Source of the DNA: Gammaproteobacteria bacterium
GTDB lineage: Bacteria > Pseudomonadota > Gammaproteobacteria > GRL18
Reading direction: 5' to 3'
Length of the DNA stretch: 64,000 nt
NCBI GenBank assembly: GCA_015488755.1
Contig: WFNB01000023.1
Span: 1 to 64,000 of the forward strand
Shown: positions 22,114 to 32,797 of the stretch, in pieces
Layout: every line of letters begins with the position of its first letter
How positions within the stretch are numbered: position 1 is the first letter of the stretch
Position numbers and translations under genes: made by a program
The notes under the pieces: generated by a model
What the model was told of the DNA's origin: nothing
The model's database searches: none
Seen by the model: only the letters and a program-made list of their open reading frames with translations

Positions 22114-23226
22114 ATGGCCTTGAGTGACGATCTCAAACAAATACGTGATCAAATTGATGATATTGATCAGCAGATTCAATTATTATTAAATCAACGTGCT
22201 TTATGCGCAAAAAAAGTAGCTGACGCTAAGTTAGCCGATATTCAAGAGGGTGAAGATGTTATCTTTTATCGTCCTGAACGTGAAGCCGCTGTTTTACGCA
22301 AAGTAATGGATCGCAATCAAGGCCCGATCAGTAATGAAGAAATGGCCCGCTTATTTCGTGAAGTGATGTCAATTTGCTTGGCGCTTGAACAACCCATGCG
22401 CATTGCCTTTTTAGGCCCAGAAGGGACGTTTACTCAAGCGGCTGCCTTAAAGCACTTTGGTCATTCAGTTAAAACAGTGCCCTTTTCCAGTATTGATGAA
22501 GTCTTCCGAGAAGTGGATGCTAATTCCTGTCACTATGGTGTGGTACCGGTTGAGAACTCGACCGAAGGAGTGATCAGTCATACTCTGGATATGCTGATTG
22601 AATCACCTTTAAAAATTTGCGGTGAAGTCTCTTTAAGAATTCATCATTATCTTATGTCCAGTGCAGAATCCTTATCAGCGATTAAAAAGATCTATTCACA
22701 CCAACAGTCTTTTGCTCAATGTCGTGATTGGCTTGATAGTCGTTTGCCTAATGTAGATAGAATTACTGTCAGTAGTAATGCCGAAGCGGCACGTCTAGCC
22801 TCTCAGGAAGAAGGTGTTGCGGCCATTGCCAGTAATGCCGCTGCGGAAATTTATCAACTGCATCTTTTGGCTGAAAAAATCGAAGATAATCCTGATAATA
22901 CCACCCGCTTTATTATTTTAGGTAAGCAGGATGTCGATGCCTCATCCAATACGCTGCCTAATACCATTGATAAAACTTCTATCATGGTTACCTCTGCAAA
23001 TCAATCGGGCACACTGCACAGTTTATTAAAACCTATTGCTGAAAATGGTTTGTCTATGACACGTATTGAGTCACGGCCTTCACGTAGTGGTTTGTGGCAA
23101 TATCTATTCTTTATTGATATTGATGGCCATATTTCTGATCCTGCCGTGGCTTCTGCTTTGGCTGAAATCAAACAACAATCCAGTATTTTAAAGATATTGG
23201 GTTCTTACCCAAAGGCTGTTTTATAA
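22114..23226 (+). CDS. pheA: Bifunctional chorismate mutase / prephenate dehydratase
   Basis: N-terminal chorismate mutase helix region (IRDQIDDIDQQIQLLLNQRALCAKKVADAK), FLGPEGTFTQAAALKHFG, VPVENSTEGVISHTLDML, C-terminal ACT with ESRPSRSGLWQYLFFIDIDGH. Confidence 0.97.
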   Translation: MALSDDLKQIRDQIDDIDQQIQLLLNQRALCAKKVADAKLADIQEGEDVIFYRPEREAAVLRKVMDRNQGPISNEEMARLFREVMSICLALEQPMRIAFLGPEGTFTQAAALKHFGHSVKTVPFSSIDEVFREVDANSCHYGVVPVENSTEGVISHTLDMLIESPLKICGEVSLRIHHYLMSSAESLSAIKKIYSHQQSFAQCRDWLDSRLPNVDRITVSSNAEAARLASQEEGVAAIASNAAAEIYQLHLLAEKIEDNPDNTTRFIILGKQDVDASSNTLPNTIDKTSIMVTSANQSGTLHSLLKPIAENGLSMTRIESRPSRSGLWQYLFFIDIDGHISDPAVASALAEIKQQSSILKILGSYPKAVL

Positions 23227-24380
23227 TGGCACACATTGTTTCACCTAAAGCCGTTGCCTGTGTTAATCAGCTCCATCCCTATGTTCCAGGCAAACCCATT
23301 GATGAATTAGAACGTGAATATGGCGTAACAAATGCTGTTAAAGTAGCTTCTAATGAAAATCCTTTAGGCCCTAGTCCTAATGTCATTAAGCATTTACAAG
23401 GCTTACTTACTAATACTCAGGAACTATCACGCTATCCCGATGGCAATGGCTTTATCTTAAAAAATAAGTTATTGGAAAAGTTATCCCCTCAAGTGGCTGA
23501 TTTATCCATTGAACAAATTACTTTAGGTAATGGTTCCAATGATTTGCTGGATATTTTAGCCCGAACATTTGCGACGATGGGTGATGAAGTTATTTTTTCT
23601 CAATATGCTTTCGCTGTTTACCCCATTGCGACTCAAGCGGTTGGTGCAACAGCCGTGATTAGTCCTGCCCTTAATTGGGGGCATGATTTGGATGCAATGT
23701 TGGCGCTCATTAGTGACAAAACACGCTTAATTTTTATTGCTAATCCCAATAATCCAACAGGAACCTGTCTATCTGCTCATGATTTGCAGGCTTTTTTAGA
23801 AAAAGTACCTGATAATATTGTTGTTGTTGTTGATGAAGCCTATGAAGAATACGCTTCTTATCCAAAATCAGCTTTTTCTCACTCTTATCATTCGATGCTC
23901 GCTTCACTGCCTAAGTTTAGCAATCTTGTTGTGACTCGAACCTTTTCAAAGGCCTATGGTCTAGCCAGTTTTCGAGTGGGTTATGCGGTGTCATCGCCAC
24001 AGATTGCTGATTTATTAAATCGGATCAGGCAACCGTTTAATAATAACACCTTTGCCTTAGAGTCGGCAGCGATTGCTTTGGAGGATGTGGCACATCTTGA
24101 TAAAAGTGTGGCATTGAATTATCAAGGAATGCAATTTCTCTGTGAGCGTTTTAAGTCATTAAAATTAGAGTATATCCCATCAGCAGGCAACTTTGTTTGT
24201 GTGAATTTAGGCAGTGAAACACCTGCGATTTATGAAAAATTACTTTATGAAGGGGTAATTACCCGTCCTATCGCTAATTATCAAATGCCGGAGTATCTAA
24301 GGATCTCTATTGGTACTATGAATGAAAATGAACGGGTCATTGCGGCATTAAGTCATGTCTTAAGCACAGAACCTGCTTAA
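23226..24380 (+). CDS. hisC: Histidinol-phosphate aminotransferase
   Basis: VKVASNENPLGPSPNV, LGNGSNDLLDILARTF, FIANPNNPTGT, TRTFSKAYGLASFRVGYA. Confidence 0.96.
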   Translation: MAHIVSPKAVACVNQLHPYVPGKPIDELEREYGVTNAVKVASNENPLGPSPNVIKHLQGLLTNTQELSRYPDGNGFILKNKLLEKLSPQVADLSIEQITLGNGSNDLLDILARTFATMGDEVIFSQYAFAVYPIATQAVGATAVISPALNWGHDLDAMLALISDKTRLIFIANPNNPTGTCLSAHDLQAFLEKVPDNIVVVVDEAYEEYASYPKSAFSHSYHSMLASLPKFSNLVVTRTFSKAYGLASFRVGYAVSSPQIADLLNRIRQPFNNNTFALESAAIALEDVAHLDKSVALNYQGMQFLCERFKSLKLEYIPSAGNFVCVNLGSETPAIYEKLLYEGVITRPIANYQMPEYLRISIGTMNENERVIAALSHVLSTEPA

Positions 24381-24397
24381 TTATCGGTGCCCCTAAG

Positions 24398-25330
24398 ATG
24401 ATTCATCAAGCAAAAAAAATGATCGAGCAAGATGATAAAGCAGCAGGTAGTGAGCAGCTGGGCATTAAACGAGTATGTATTATTGGTGTCGGGCTCATAG
24501 GGGGATCTTTTGCCCGTGCCATTCGTCAGGCAGGTTTAGTTGAACATATTATTGGTTGTGGTCGTAATACAGAAAATCTAAAAAAAGCTGTGGCACTTGG
24601 TGTTATTGATGATTATTCTCAGGATGTATCTGAGGCTGTCAAAGACGCTGATTTGGTCTTTATTGCAACGCCTGTAGGCAGTATTAAAGCCATACTGGCA
24701 CAGATAAAAAATTCCCTAAAAGAAAGTGCTATTATTACCGATGCAGGCAGTACTAAAGTCAGTGTTATTCATGCTGTAAAAACCATTTTTGGTTATATAC
24801 CTGAAAATTTTGTTCCGGGACATCCGATTGCCGGTACTGAAAATAGCGGTGTTGAGGCTTCTTTTGCCAAATTATATCAGGCTCATCGTATTATTTTAAC
24901 ACCACTGAAACAAACCAGTGCTCAGGCATTAAGTGTGGTTACTCGCTTGTGGCAGGCTATTGGAGCTTATGTGGTGCTAATGGACGCTCAGCATCATGAC
25001 TCTGTGTTAGCGGCCACCAGTCATTTGCCTCATTTACTGGCTTTTTCTTTGGTTAATACTCTGACAACCTTAGATGAAAAGCAGGAAATTTTTGAAAATG
25101 CTGCAGGAGGATTTCGAGACTTTACTCGAATTGCTTCGAGTGACCCCAATATGTGGCAGGATATTTGTCTAGCTAATAAGCATGCCTTGCTAACTCATCT
25201 TGATCTTTTTAGCTCTGATCTTGATGCCTTACGAGAAGCTCTCAAACAGGATGATGGTGATTATCTTAATAAAATATTTACCCGAGCTAAAGCTTCTCGT
25301 GATGAATTTATGGCTAAAAAACCGACTTGA
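24398..25330 (+). CDS. tyrA: Prephenate dehydrogenase
   Basis: VCIIGVGLIGGSFARAIRQAG, FIATPVGSI, PGHPIAGTENSGVEASFAKLYQ, ATSHLPHLLAFSLV. Confidence 0.94.
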   Translation: MIHQAKKMIEQDDKAAGSEQLGIKRVCIIGVGLIGGSFARAIRQAGLVEHIIGCGRNTENLKKAVALGVIDDYSQDVSEAVKDADLVFIATPVGSIKAILAQIKNSLKESAIITDAGSTKVSVIHAVKTIFGYIPENFVPGHPIAGTENSGVEASFAKLYQAHRIILTPLKQTSAQALSVVTRLWQAIGAYVVLMDAQHHDSVLAATSHLPHLLAFSLVNTLTTLDEKQEIFENAAGGFRDFTRIASSDPNMWQDICLANKHALLTHLDLFSSDLDALREALKQDDGDYLNKIFTRAKASRDEFMAKKPT

Positions 25331-25890
25331 TAATGAAAACTGATACGATGTCCTCGATTGAAAACATCACCCTGCAAGTGGATAGTAAAAAATTAGATGC
25401 CTTTTGTAAAAAGATTGTTTCTCGCTCCAGAAATACAGCCAATGTTCATGAAGCTCTAACTGTTTTAGAAGCATTTGTCAGTCAATTCTCTAGTGACTCT
25501 TTAGCTAGTGACGCCTATCTTAATATCCAAAACTGTTTAACCTCTCATTCAGAAAAAACTCGTAATAAACTGATGCAGGAAAAAACAGCACAAGTGCAAG
25601 AGGGGATGATAACTAAAAATAGGTTGCTCTTAAGTCATGTCTATAATTCGCTCTCAAGAAATGGTTTTTATCAAATCTTAACAGAGGCGACTCATCTTAT
25701 TAATGATAGTGATATTCCTGAAATTGCTCAATGGGTGATTCAATGGAGCACACAGGCTAAGCAAAAAGCAGAGCAGGCTAGTGGCTACCCAGATGCTTTA
25801 GATTTTACCAAAGCAAAGATCAATATTGAACAATACCAATGTATGAGTGATATCAGTTATTTTTTTAAAAACACTTATCAGTCCAAATAA
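25327..25890 (+). CDS. Hypothetical protein, translationally coupled to tyrA
   Basis: 187-aa ORF overlapping the tyrA stop by 4 nt, same strand; family not recognised. Confidence 0.65.
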   Translation: MIMKTDTMSSIENITLQVDSKKLDAFCKKIVSRSRNTANVHEALTVLEAFVSQFSSDSLASDAYLNIQNCLTSHSEKTRNKLMQEKTAQVQEGMITKNRLLLSHVYNSLSRNGFYQILTEATHLINDSDIPEIAQWVIQWSTQAKQKAEQASGYPDALDFTKAKINIEQYQCMSDISYFFKNTYQSK

Positions 25891-26017
25891 ATGAATAAAT
25901 ATACTAATTTTACTGAATCATTACAGGCGAAAACGGCATTAGCAAGTATTGATAAAAATATTCATAAACAATGGCTTGCTTTTGTCTGTTAAAGCGGATC
26001 ATTTTATTGTTAAGTTG

Positions 26018-26869
26018 TTAGCTTTCAATAACCAATTCATCCACGCCATGATAATCTTGTAATTGCTCAATCACTTGGCTGAGAAGAGGAAAGAGTTGTT
26101 TTGAATAGAGTTGCTGCTGCTCAATACCCTCCATCCAACCATAGAGTGAATGTATTAATTGTTGTTCGGTGTGTACATTGATATGTATGTCATGCAGGAT
26201 ATTTTTATATTCGCTATAAGTGGGGGCTACCGTTAAGTATGAAAATACGTTAGCCAAGGTATCCATAATTGCTTGCGCATCATCATACAAATCAAAATCA
26301 GAAGGGCTATACTCTTTGGGTGTTAGAGAAACTGCATTGACCCAAATTCTGAAGCTGCATTTTTGTAAGCTATGATAAAGTGGTTCATCGCTGATCAATA
26401 AAAGTAATAAGTTTTTATTACTGGCTCTAAGAGTATTATCACTATAAGACCATTGACAAGATTTAATAAAATGATAAATACGAATATGATCTTTAAAATC
26501 AGCACTATGTAATTGATCTAATATGAGTACCGTCGGTTCTCCCTCGCTAAAGGCACAGGCTTCGCTCATAATGTGATCAAAGTCTGATATTGGTGCTTCA
26601 CTAATACCATCTTCATCCTCACTCGGTGGAATAATGACCTTACCTTCAGCCTCGGCTTTTTGAGTAAAGTCATAATAGAATTGCTGAGGATAATCAATCG
26701 CACAGGCTAGAGCATTGGCAAAGGCTGTTTTTCGCCGTCCCTGATGACCTTCAACATTAATGGTTTTTATACCATCAAATTGACTATTCATAAGACAGCG
26801 CAAATGATATTCATAATCATCATTGGATTCAAAACCAAACTCTGCCATGCGTTGTTGCAATTTACTCAT
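26018..26869 (-). CDS. Hypothetical P-loop ATPase
   Basis: Walker-A-like VEGHQGRRKTAFANALA and Walker-B-like PTVLILDQLH in a 283-aa ORF. Confidence 0.7.
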   Translation of the reverse strand: MSKLQQRMAEFGFESNDDYEYHLRCLMNSQFDGIKTINVEGHQGRRKTAFANALACAIDYPQQFYYDFTQKAEAEGKVIIPPSEDEDGISEAPISDFDHIMSEACAFSEGEPTVLILDQLHSADFKDHIRIYHFIKSCQWSYSDNTLRASNKNLLLLLISDEPLYHSLQKCSFRIWVNAVSLTPKEYSPSDFDLYDDAQAIMDTLANVFSYLTVAPTYSEYKNILHDIHINVHTEQQLIHSLYGWMEGIEQQQLYSKQLFPLLSQVIEQLQDYHGVDELVIES

Positions 26870-27140
26870 TTTTGTTAAAACCTATACAAGTTCGTTTGCT
26901 TATGATTAAAATGGCTTAATGTTACTTTATTTATTTTATGGATTGTATTTTTTATGAAAAAACACATTACTTTTGTGCACTTGGTCTATAAATTTATATG
27001 TCTGTTTGAATTATTTTAACCCCTTTTGCTTATAAGTAGCGTCTTCCTAAACAAGCTGATGACTATCAGTGATCACAGAGAAAACTGGGCAAATGATTTC
27101 CCAAATGGCTCAAGTTAGCTAAAAACGGTTAGCCAAGATA

Positions 27141-28403
27141 ATGGTTAAACAGGAGAAACCTATGAAATATAAAACACTCTATCGCGTTATTGCACTGAGT
27201 GTGTGTGCCTTATCCACCACACAGAGCTTTGCTCGTATTAAACTTATTACGCTGCCCGTACGAGAGCATGTGGAAATTCAGCTGGAAAATAAAAACACCA
27301 CAATTATTGAAGAAGAACGCATTGTCCCTCTAAAAAAGGGCAATAATGATATTGATTTTTCTTGGCATAATACCTCAATTCGCCCAGAGACCATTGTCTT
27401 TCGAGTGATTGATGGGAGTAGCGATGTTCATGATAATACACCTAATAATGCTAAACAAAATGCCAAACAAAGTGACATTATAAAAACCAATGTAATTTCT
27501 GTCAGTTATCCTCCTAATGAATCCGCTCTTACTTGGAATGTCTATGCGGATAAAAATGGTACTGCCCGAGTGCGCATTACTTATGCCATCAATAAATTAG
27601 ATAGAAAATATCATTATATTGCTCGTACTAATTCAGATGAAACAAACATGCAATTAATGCAGTATATCAAGGTTAATAACCAATCAGGTGAATCCTATCT
27701 GAATGCTCAAATGAGTACGGGAATGGATCATACAATTGCTTTGCCTATGGGACTGGATGAATCTCAGGAATTTTTAAACCAGAGCTATGACCAGATACCT
27801 ATCGAAAAAACCTATACGGTGAATGCCTCGGAATTAGGCTATCGAAATCGTTCACAAGATAAGCTAAATGTGTATATGCATTACCATATTGTTAATGATA
27901 AGCAACATAATTTAGGTAAACAGTCCTTTGCTCCGGGTAAATTTCGTATCTATCAGCAGGATAAAAAAGGCTCTTCAGTCTTTATTGGTGAGGATTGGGG
28001 ACAGTATACTGCCAAGGAAGATGAGGCGAAGCTCTTTATTGGTGAAGCCAGAGATATTGTGGTCAAGCGGATCATTAAGCGGCAGAAACGACAACGAATT
28101 AATGGTAATCTTTATAATTGGAATGTACTGCTTAGCTATGAAATTGAGAATTTTAAAGATAAGCCTGTGAACTTAATTATTGAAGAAGATTTAAGAGCAT
28201 TGCGAGGTGAAGTGTTTGCATCAAGAAATAATCTCATTGAATGGGAAATAGGTAAGGAGACCTCATTCTCTGGCCAACCACTAAAAAAATATACCACGGG
28301 TGAGCGTGTTGCCTACCAAATTTCTTTACCTGCTCGTCAAGAAGAGGCTAAGCAGATGACGCTAGAAAAGAAATTACATATTAACTTTAAAAATGAATGG
28401 TGA
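27141..28403 (+). CDS. DUF4139-like secreted protein (first of a tandem pair)
   Basis: N-terminal signal sequence; LPVREHVEIQLENKNTTIIEEERIVPLKKGNNDIDFSWHNTSI parallels the next gene. Confidence 0.75.
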   Translation: MVKQEKPMKYKTLYRVIALSVCALSTTQSFARIKLITLPVREHVEIQLENKNTTIIEEERIVPLKKGNNDIDFSWHNTSIRPETIVFRVIDGSSDVHDNTPNNAKQNAKQSDIIKTNVISVSYPPNESALTWNVYADKNGTARVRITYAINKLDRKYHYIARTNSDETNMQLMQYIKVNNQSGESYLNAQMSTGMDHTIALPMGLDESQEFLNQSYDQIPIEKTYTVNASELGYRNRSQDKLNVYMHYHIVNDKQHNLGKQSFAPGKFRIYQQDKKGSSVFIGEDWGQYTAKEDEAKLFIGEARDIVVKRIIKRQKRQRINGNLYNWNVLLSYEIENFKDKPVNLIIEEDLRALRGEVFASRNNLIEWEIGKETSFSGQPLKKYTTGERVAYQISLPARQEEAKQMTLEKKLHINFKNEW

Positions 28404-29869
28404 AAAAAATGCTAACAAATTCACTTAAAAAATTAATACCTCAATGCGCCCTTATTGTTATATTGGCTAGTCTTACTTGTGTCGTTATGGCAAAAAATAT
28501 TGATCTGTCTACGTTGCCTGCAAGAGAGAGTGTGCAATTGACCATTTATAATTCTCAAGACTTAACCTTGGTACGTGAAACTCGTCAGATCAGTATTAAA
28601 AAAGGGCAAAATCGCTTACAGTTTAGCTGGGTTAATACCAAAATTGATCCGACTTCTGTACAGATTGAATTTTTATCGCATCCTACAGCTATGAATGTGA
28701 GCAATACGACCTTTCCTCATGATAAACCACAAATGCTGTATTGGCACATTAATAGCTCGATTGATGCCTTGGCAACGGTTGAAATTAGCTATTTCACCTC
28801 GGGTATTAGCTGGAAAGCAGACTATTCAGGGATTATGGATCAAACAGAAAAAACCTTATCTATGGATAGTTTTATCACAGTGACTAATCATTCTGGTGAA
28901 GATTATGACCACGCTCAGGTACGTTTGGTTATTGGTAAAATTAATTTAGTGGAACAGGTCAATGATCTGCTCGGGCAGGCCAAAGATAAATCCAGAAGGA
29001 TAAGAGAACGTAAAAAAGCCATGCGTCCTAAAGTTGCTCGTATGCTAATGACTAAATCAGCAGGTACTTATGCCATAGAAAATGATGCTGTGGTGATGGC
29101 TGATGTAATTATGGCAGAAAAAGAAGTCACTAAAGAAAGCCTGAGTGAATATTATATTTTTTCTATTGAGGGTACAGAAAGCATCCCAAATCAATGGTCC
29201 AAGCGTTTACGTAGTGGCTTTGCCAAAGATATTCCTATTGATACCATTTATCGCTATCGCCCAAGAGAATATGGCGATATACTGGCCAGAGTCTTACTAT
29301 TTAAAAATGATAAAGAATCGTCCTTAGGCGAGGCACCTTTGCCTAAGGGAAGGATTCAACTCTATCAGAAAACCAAGCAGGGAAGCCTGAGTTATATTGC
29401 TGATTTAGAATTAAAATACACCTCAATTGGCGACAAAGTAGAGTTGAATACAGGGAAAAATCCAGAAATCTTTTTTGAATTACAAAATTTAAAAAACTGG
29501 CGGGATAATATCTGGATGCGTTATCGTAATGGTAATTATTATCGCAGAATAGGGGATGCTCATATAAAAATCGATCATAATAGTACAGTTGCGGGATGGA
29601 ATGAGCATAGCCTTTTTGTACAGCGAATACGCAATTTTACTGATCAACCTATAGCTGTTGAAATCCGTAGAATTCTCTCTGGGGATGCCGTGCTTAGAAG
29701 TCAGTTAGACATTAAAAAACATGACTTTCAAAGTGTTGATATTCAGACAAACCTAGCGGTAGGAGAGCAACAAGAGTTATTATACGAGACCTTGGTTAAA
29801 CAAGGGCGTAATGCAAAGCAGAGTCAGATTGTTTTAGAAAATAGAAAGATTTCTTATCCTGTTTGGTAA
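28397..29869 (+). CDS. DUF4139-like secreted protein (second of a tandem pair)
   Basis: LPARESVQLTIYNSQDLTLVRETRQISIKKGQNRLQFSWVNTKIDPTSVQ; overlaps the upstream gene. Confidence 0.8.
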   Translation: MVKKMLTNSLKKLIPQCALIVILASLTCVVMAKNIDLSTLPARESVQLTIYNSQDLTLVRETRQISIKKGQNRLQFSWVNTKIDPTSVQIEFLSHPTAMNVSNTTFPHDKPQMLYWHINSSIDALATVEISYFTSGISWKADYSGIMDQTEKTLSMDSFITVTNHSGEDYDHAQVRLVIGKINLVEQVNDLLGQAKDKSRRIRERKKAMRPKVARMLMTKSAGTYAIENDAVVMADVIMAEKEVTKESLSEYYIFSIEGTESIPNQWSKRLRSGFAKDIPIDTIYRYRPREYGDILARVLLFKNDKESSLGEAPLPKGRIQLYQKTKQGSLSYIADLELKYTSIGDKVELNTGKNPEIFFELQNLKNWRDNIWMRYRNGNYYRRIGDAHIKIDHNSTVAGWNEHSLFVQRIRNFTDQPIAVEIRRILSGDAVLRSQLDIKKHDFQSVDIQTNLAVGEQQELLYETLVKQGRNAKQSQIVLENRKISYPVW

Positions 29870-29891
29870 ATGACTTAGCTTAGTGATAGTA

Positions 29892-29926
29892 TTTCAGGGA
29901 AATTTTGTAATGAAATTTTCCTGAAA
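29892..29926 (+). terminator. Possible hairpin terminator
   Basis: TTTCAGGGAAATTT...AAATTTTCCTGAAA inverted repeat downstream of the DUF4139 pair; no clear T-tract. Confidence 0.4.
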
Positions 29927-29950
29927 ATAGAATATATCTTGTAATCATAG

Positions 29951-30092
29951 GTAGGTACTTAAGAACTTTTGAGCTAGGATAACTCTGTGTTTACTACAGA
30001 AGACGCCTTGAATCCATCCATGGAGGCTTTATTGGCACATCCATGTGGCAAAAACTTCCTCCGCAAACACAGAGTTATCCTTAAGTACCTAC
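29951..30092. mobile_element. 142-bp MITE-like inverted-repeat element, copy B
   Basis: GTAGGTACTTAAG...CTTAAGTACCTAC; same length and internal hairpin as copies A and C, with more substitutions. Confidence 0.85.
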
Positions 30093-30119
30093 ATTTGATC
30101 TTGTAATAGAGGAAAAAAA

Positions 30120-30902
30120 GTGAAAAAACAATTAATCGTAGTGTCTGTTGTTATCGGTCTGGGGCTGTCATTTAATAATGCATACTCTGGTTGGCAAGAC
30201 TATCTTAAAACGGCTGATAGCGCTATAAAATCAGCCACAGGTCAGGATGGTGCATCCGTGGCCACATCGGCTTTATCTAATGATAAAATTGCCAGTGGCT
30301 TAAAAGAAGCACTAGGTGTTGGTGTCAAAAAAGCCATTGCAATGCTCGGCTCAGAAAACGGCTTTTTAAATGATCAAAGTGTTAAAATTTTATTGCCAGA
30401 GAGTATGCAAAAAGTTGAGCAAGTCTTACGTTCTGTAGGACAAGAAAAAATGGCTGATGAATTTATTACCAGTATGAATCGGGCAGCAGAAAAAGCCGTT
30501 CCTAAAGTGACCGATGTGTTTGTGGATCAGATTTCTAATATGTCATTAGATGATGCCAAGGGAATTTTATCGGGTGGTGACACGGCAGCAACGGATTATT
30601 TTAAAAAGCATACCTCAGCTCAGTTAAGAGAATTAATGACCCCTTATATTAATGATGCAATGGATCAGGCTCAGGTGACTCAATACTACAAAACCATGAC
30701 CGCACAGGTGAAAAAATACGATAGCTTTGGCTTGATGAATAGCTATCTTGGTAGCGCCTCGGATATTGATAAATACGTCACCGACAAAACAATGGATGGC
30801 CTATTTAGTAAAATTGCCGCACAAGAAGCATTGATCCGACAAAATCCAGCTGCACGCTCCACAGAACTATTAAAAGATGTCTTTGGCTCATTAGGCAAAT
30901 AA
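30120..30902 (+). CDS. DUF4197-family secreted protein
   Basis: Signal peptide, then KIASGLKEALGVGVKKAIAMLGSENGFLNDQSVKILLPESMQKVEQVLRSVGQ and C-terminal DKYVTDKTMDGLFSKIAAQEALIRQNPAARSTELLKDVFG. Confidence 0.88.
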   Translation: MKKQLIVVSVVIGLGLSFNNAYSGWQDYLKTADSAIKSATGQDGASVATSALSNDKIASGLKEALGVGVKKAIAMLGSENGFLNDQSVKILLPESMQKVEQVLRSVGQEKMADEFITSMNRAAEKAVPKVTDVFVDQISNMSLDDAKGILSGGDTAATDYFKKHTSAQLRELMTPYINDAMDQAQVTQYYKTMTAQVKKYDSFGLMNSYLGSASDIDKYVTDKTMDGLFSKIAAQEALIRQNPAARSTELLKDVFGSLGK

Positions 30903-30947
30903 TTTTGGAACCTAGCCATAATATAATGTGCCTATAATAACCTACTG

Positions 30948-31763
30948 ATGCCATCATTAATTGATAGTCATTGCCATTTTGATTTTTCAGTCTTTGATGG
31001 CCAGCGTGCTACTATTTTAAGTCGATGTAAGGCATATCAAATTCAGGCAATTATTGTCCCAGGTGTTTGTGCAAGTGGCTGGCAAACACTGCTGTCTATT
31101 TGCCATGATGAGCCTGTCTTATACCCTGCCTTGGGTTTGCACCCATGTTTTACTCATAAGCATCATATTGACGATCTTAAGCAATTAGTAAGATTATGTG
31201 AGCAGCAAGGTGTGTGTGCGATAGGTGAGATTGGCTTGGATTATTTTATAAAACATACTGATAGAAGCATGCAACATGATTATTTTGCCGAACAATTAGA
31301 TATTGCTCAACAGTATCAGCTTCCGGTGTTAATTCATGCTCGAAAATCTCACCATGATATTGTGCAACAATTAAAACAACGGCCCTCACTAAAGGGTGTT
31401 ATTCATGCCTATAGTGGCAGTTATGAACAGGCAAAAGAGTATTTAAAAATGGGCTTTAAACTAGGCTTTGGTGGGGCATATACCTATCCCAAAGCAACAA
31501 GGTTACGCTCTTTGCTGACTAAATTGCCGATTGAGGCTTGGGTATTAGAGACCGATGCACCTGATATGAGCCCCATTGGACATCAAGGGGAAACCAATAC
31601 CCCTCTTTATCTTACTGAAATAGCTCAAGCATTTGCTTGTTTATTGGCTTATTTACCCGAGTCGCAACGAGATTTTACACAGATAATGACTCAAATAGAA
31701 AAAAATACCCTAGCCATTTTTCCCTTTCTTAAACTCAATAATAGTAAGCAAAGCAATGTATGA
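30948..31763 (+). CDS. TatD-family metal-dependent hydrolase
   Basis: LIDSHCHFDFSVFD, AIGEIGLDYF, PVLIHARKSHHDIV, GVIHAYSGSYEQA, VLETDAPDMSP. Confidence 0.95.
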   Translation: MPSLIDSHCHFDFSVFDGQRATILSRCKAYQIQAIIVPGVCASGWQTLLSICHDEPVLYPALGLHPCFTHKHHIDDLKQLVRLCEQQGVCAIGEIGLDYFIKHTDRSMQHDYFAEQLDIAQQYQLPVLIHARKSHHDIVQQLKQRPSLKGVIHAYSGSYEQAKEYLKMGFKLGFGGAYTYPKATRLRSLLTKLPIEAWVLETDAPDMSPIGHQGETNTPLYLTEIAQAFACLLAYLPESQRDFTQIMTQIEKNTLAIFPFLKLNNSKQSNV

Positions 31764-32622
31764 AAAAAAACACACCATACTAAAACAAGCTGTTTTTTGT
31801 GCGGTACTCTTTATCTTTTATACCCCATTTACGTATGCAAAGTTGCTCTTAATAGAGACGCAACAAAAATCTTATCCTATCGAAAATAAGCATATTAATG
31901 AGTCTAGTGGCTTGGCTTGCTCAACACGAGATAAACATCTCTTGTGGACACATAATGATAGTGGTCATATGCCCATTATTTATGCCATGAGCAACAAAGC
32001 AAAAACCTTAGGAACTTTTTATCTGGATGGGGTCGAAAGTTATGATTGGGAAGATATGGACGCCTTTATCTGGCAAGGCAAGCATTATTTATTGATTGCC
32101 GATACGGGTGATAATTATCAAATGCGCTTTAATTATCAGCTTATTCTTATTAAAGAACCTAAGCTAAAAAAACAAGGTAGTAGTCTTTCTCCTCAGCAGA
32201 TACTAACCTATCAGTTTGCAGATAATAAGTCCTATGATGTGGAATCGGTCGCCGTGGATGTCAAACGTAATAAAATCTTATTACTGACTAAACGCACCCA
32301 ACATGCCTATTTGTTTGAAGTGCCACTTTTACCAACTGATCCAGATAAGACACAAACAGCGGTGAAAGTTGCAGAGTTTAAAGATATAGTCCATCCAAGT
32401 GCTATGGATATTTCCGCCGATGGTTTACTCCTATCCATTAATACCTATCGGCGGATCCACCGTTTTTATCGACGTTCGCTGACTGATACATGGCATTATC
32501 GTAATTCGTTAACATATAAAAAACTATTCCAGCCTGAGGCTATGTGCCTTAGAAAAGATGGAAAATATTACTATGTCAGCTCAGAAAAAAAATCTTTTTT
32601 ACTAAAAATTAAAGAAAAATAA
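31756..32622 (+). CDS. Hypothetical secreted protein, possibly beta-propeller
   Basis: Signal-like N-terminus; ESSGLACSTRDKHLLWTHNDSGHMPIIYAMS...WEDMDAFIWQGKHYLLIADTGDN; follows tatD with overlap. Confidence 0.7.
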   Translation: MYEKKHTILKQAVFCAVLFIFYTPFTYAKLLLIETQQKSYPIENKHINESSGLACSTRDKHLLWTHNDSGHMPIIYAMSNKAKTLGTFYLDGVESYDWEDMDAFIWQGKHYLLIADTGDNYQMRFNYQLILIKEPKLKKQGSSLSPQQILTYQFADNKSYDVESVAVDVKRNKILLLTKRTQHAYLFEVPLLPTDPDKTQTAVKVAEFKDIVHPSAMDISADGLLLSINTYRRIHRFYRRSLTDTWHYRNSLTYKKLFQPEAMCLRKDGKYYYVSSEKKSFLLKIKEK

Positions 32623-32797
32623 TAGTTGAAATAGGGTGATTAGACATGCTCACAGCTAAAAAAAATAAGCCTTTTTCCTCAACTAGGATTATTTCTCGGT
32701 TTTTTTAAAATTTACTGCTATGATTAGCATTGAGCTTATAAAAATTTACAGTTTCTTAATTATTCCGTAGTTTCTTATTACCAATAGAGTATTATTT

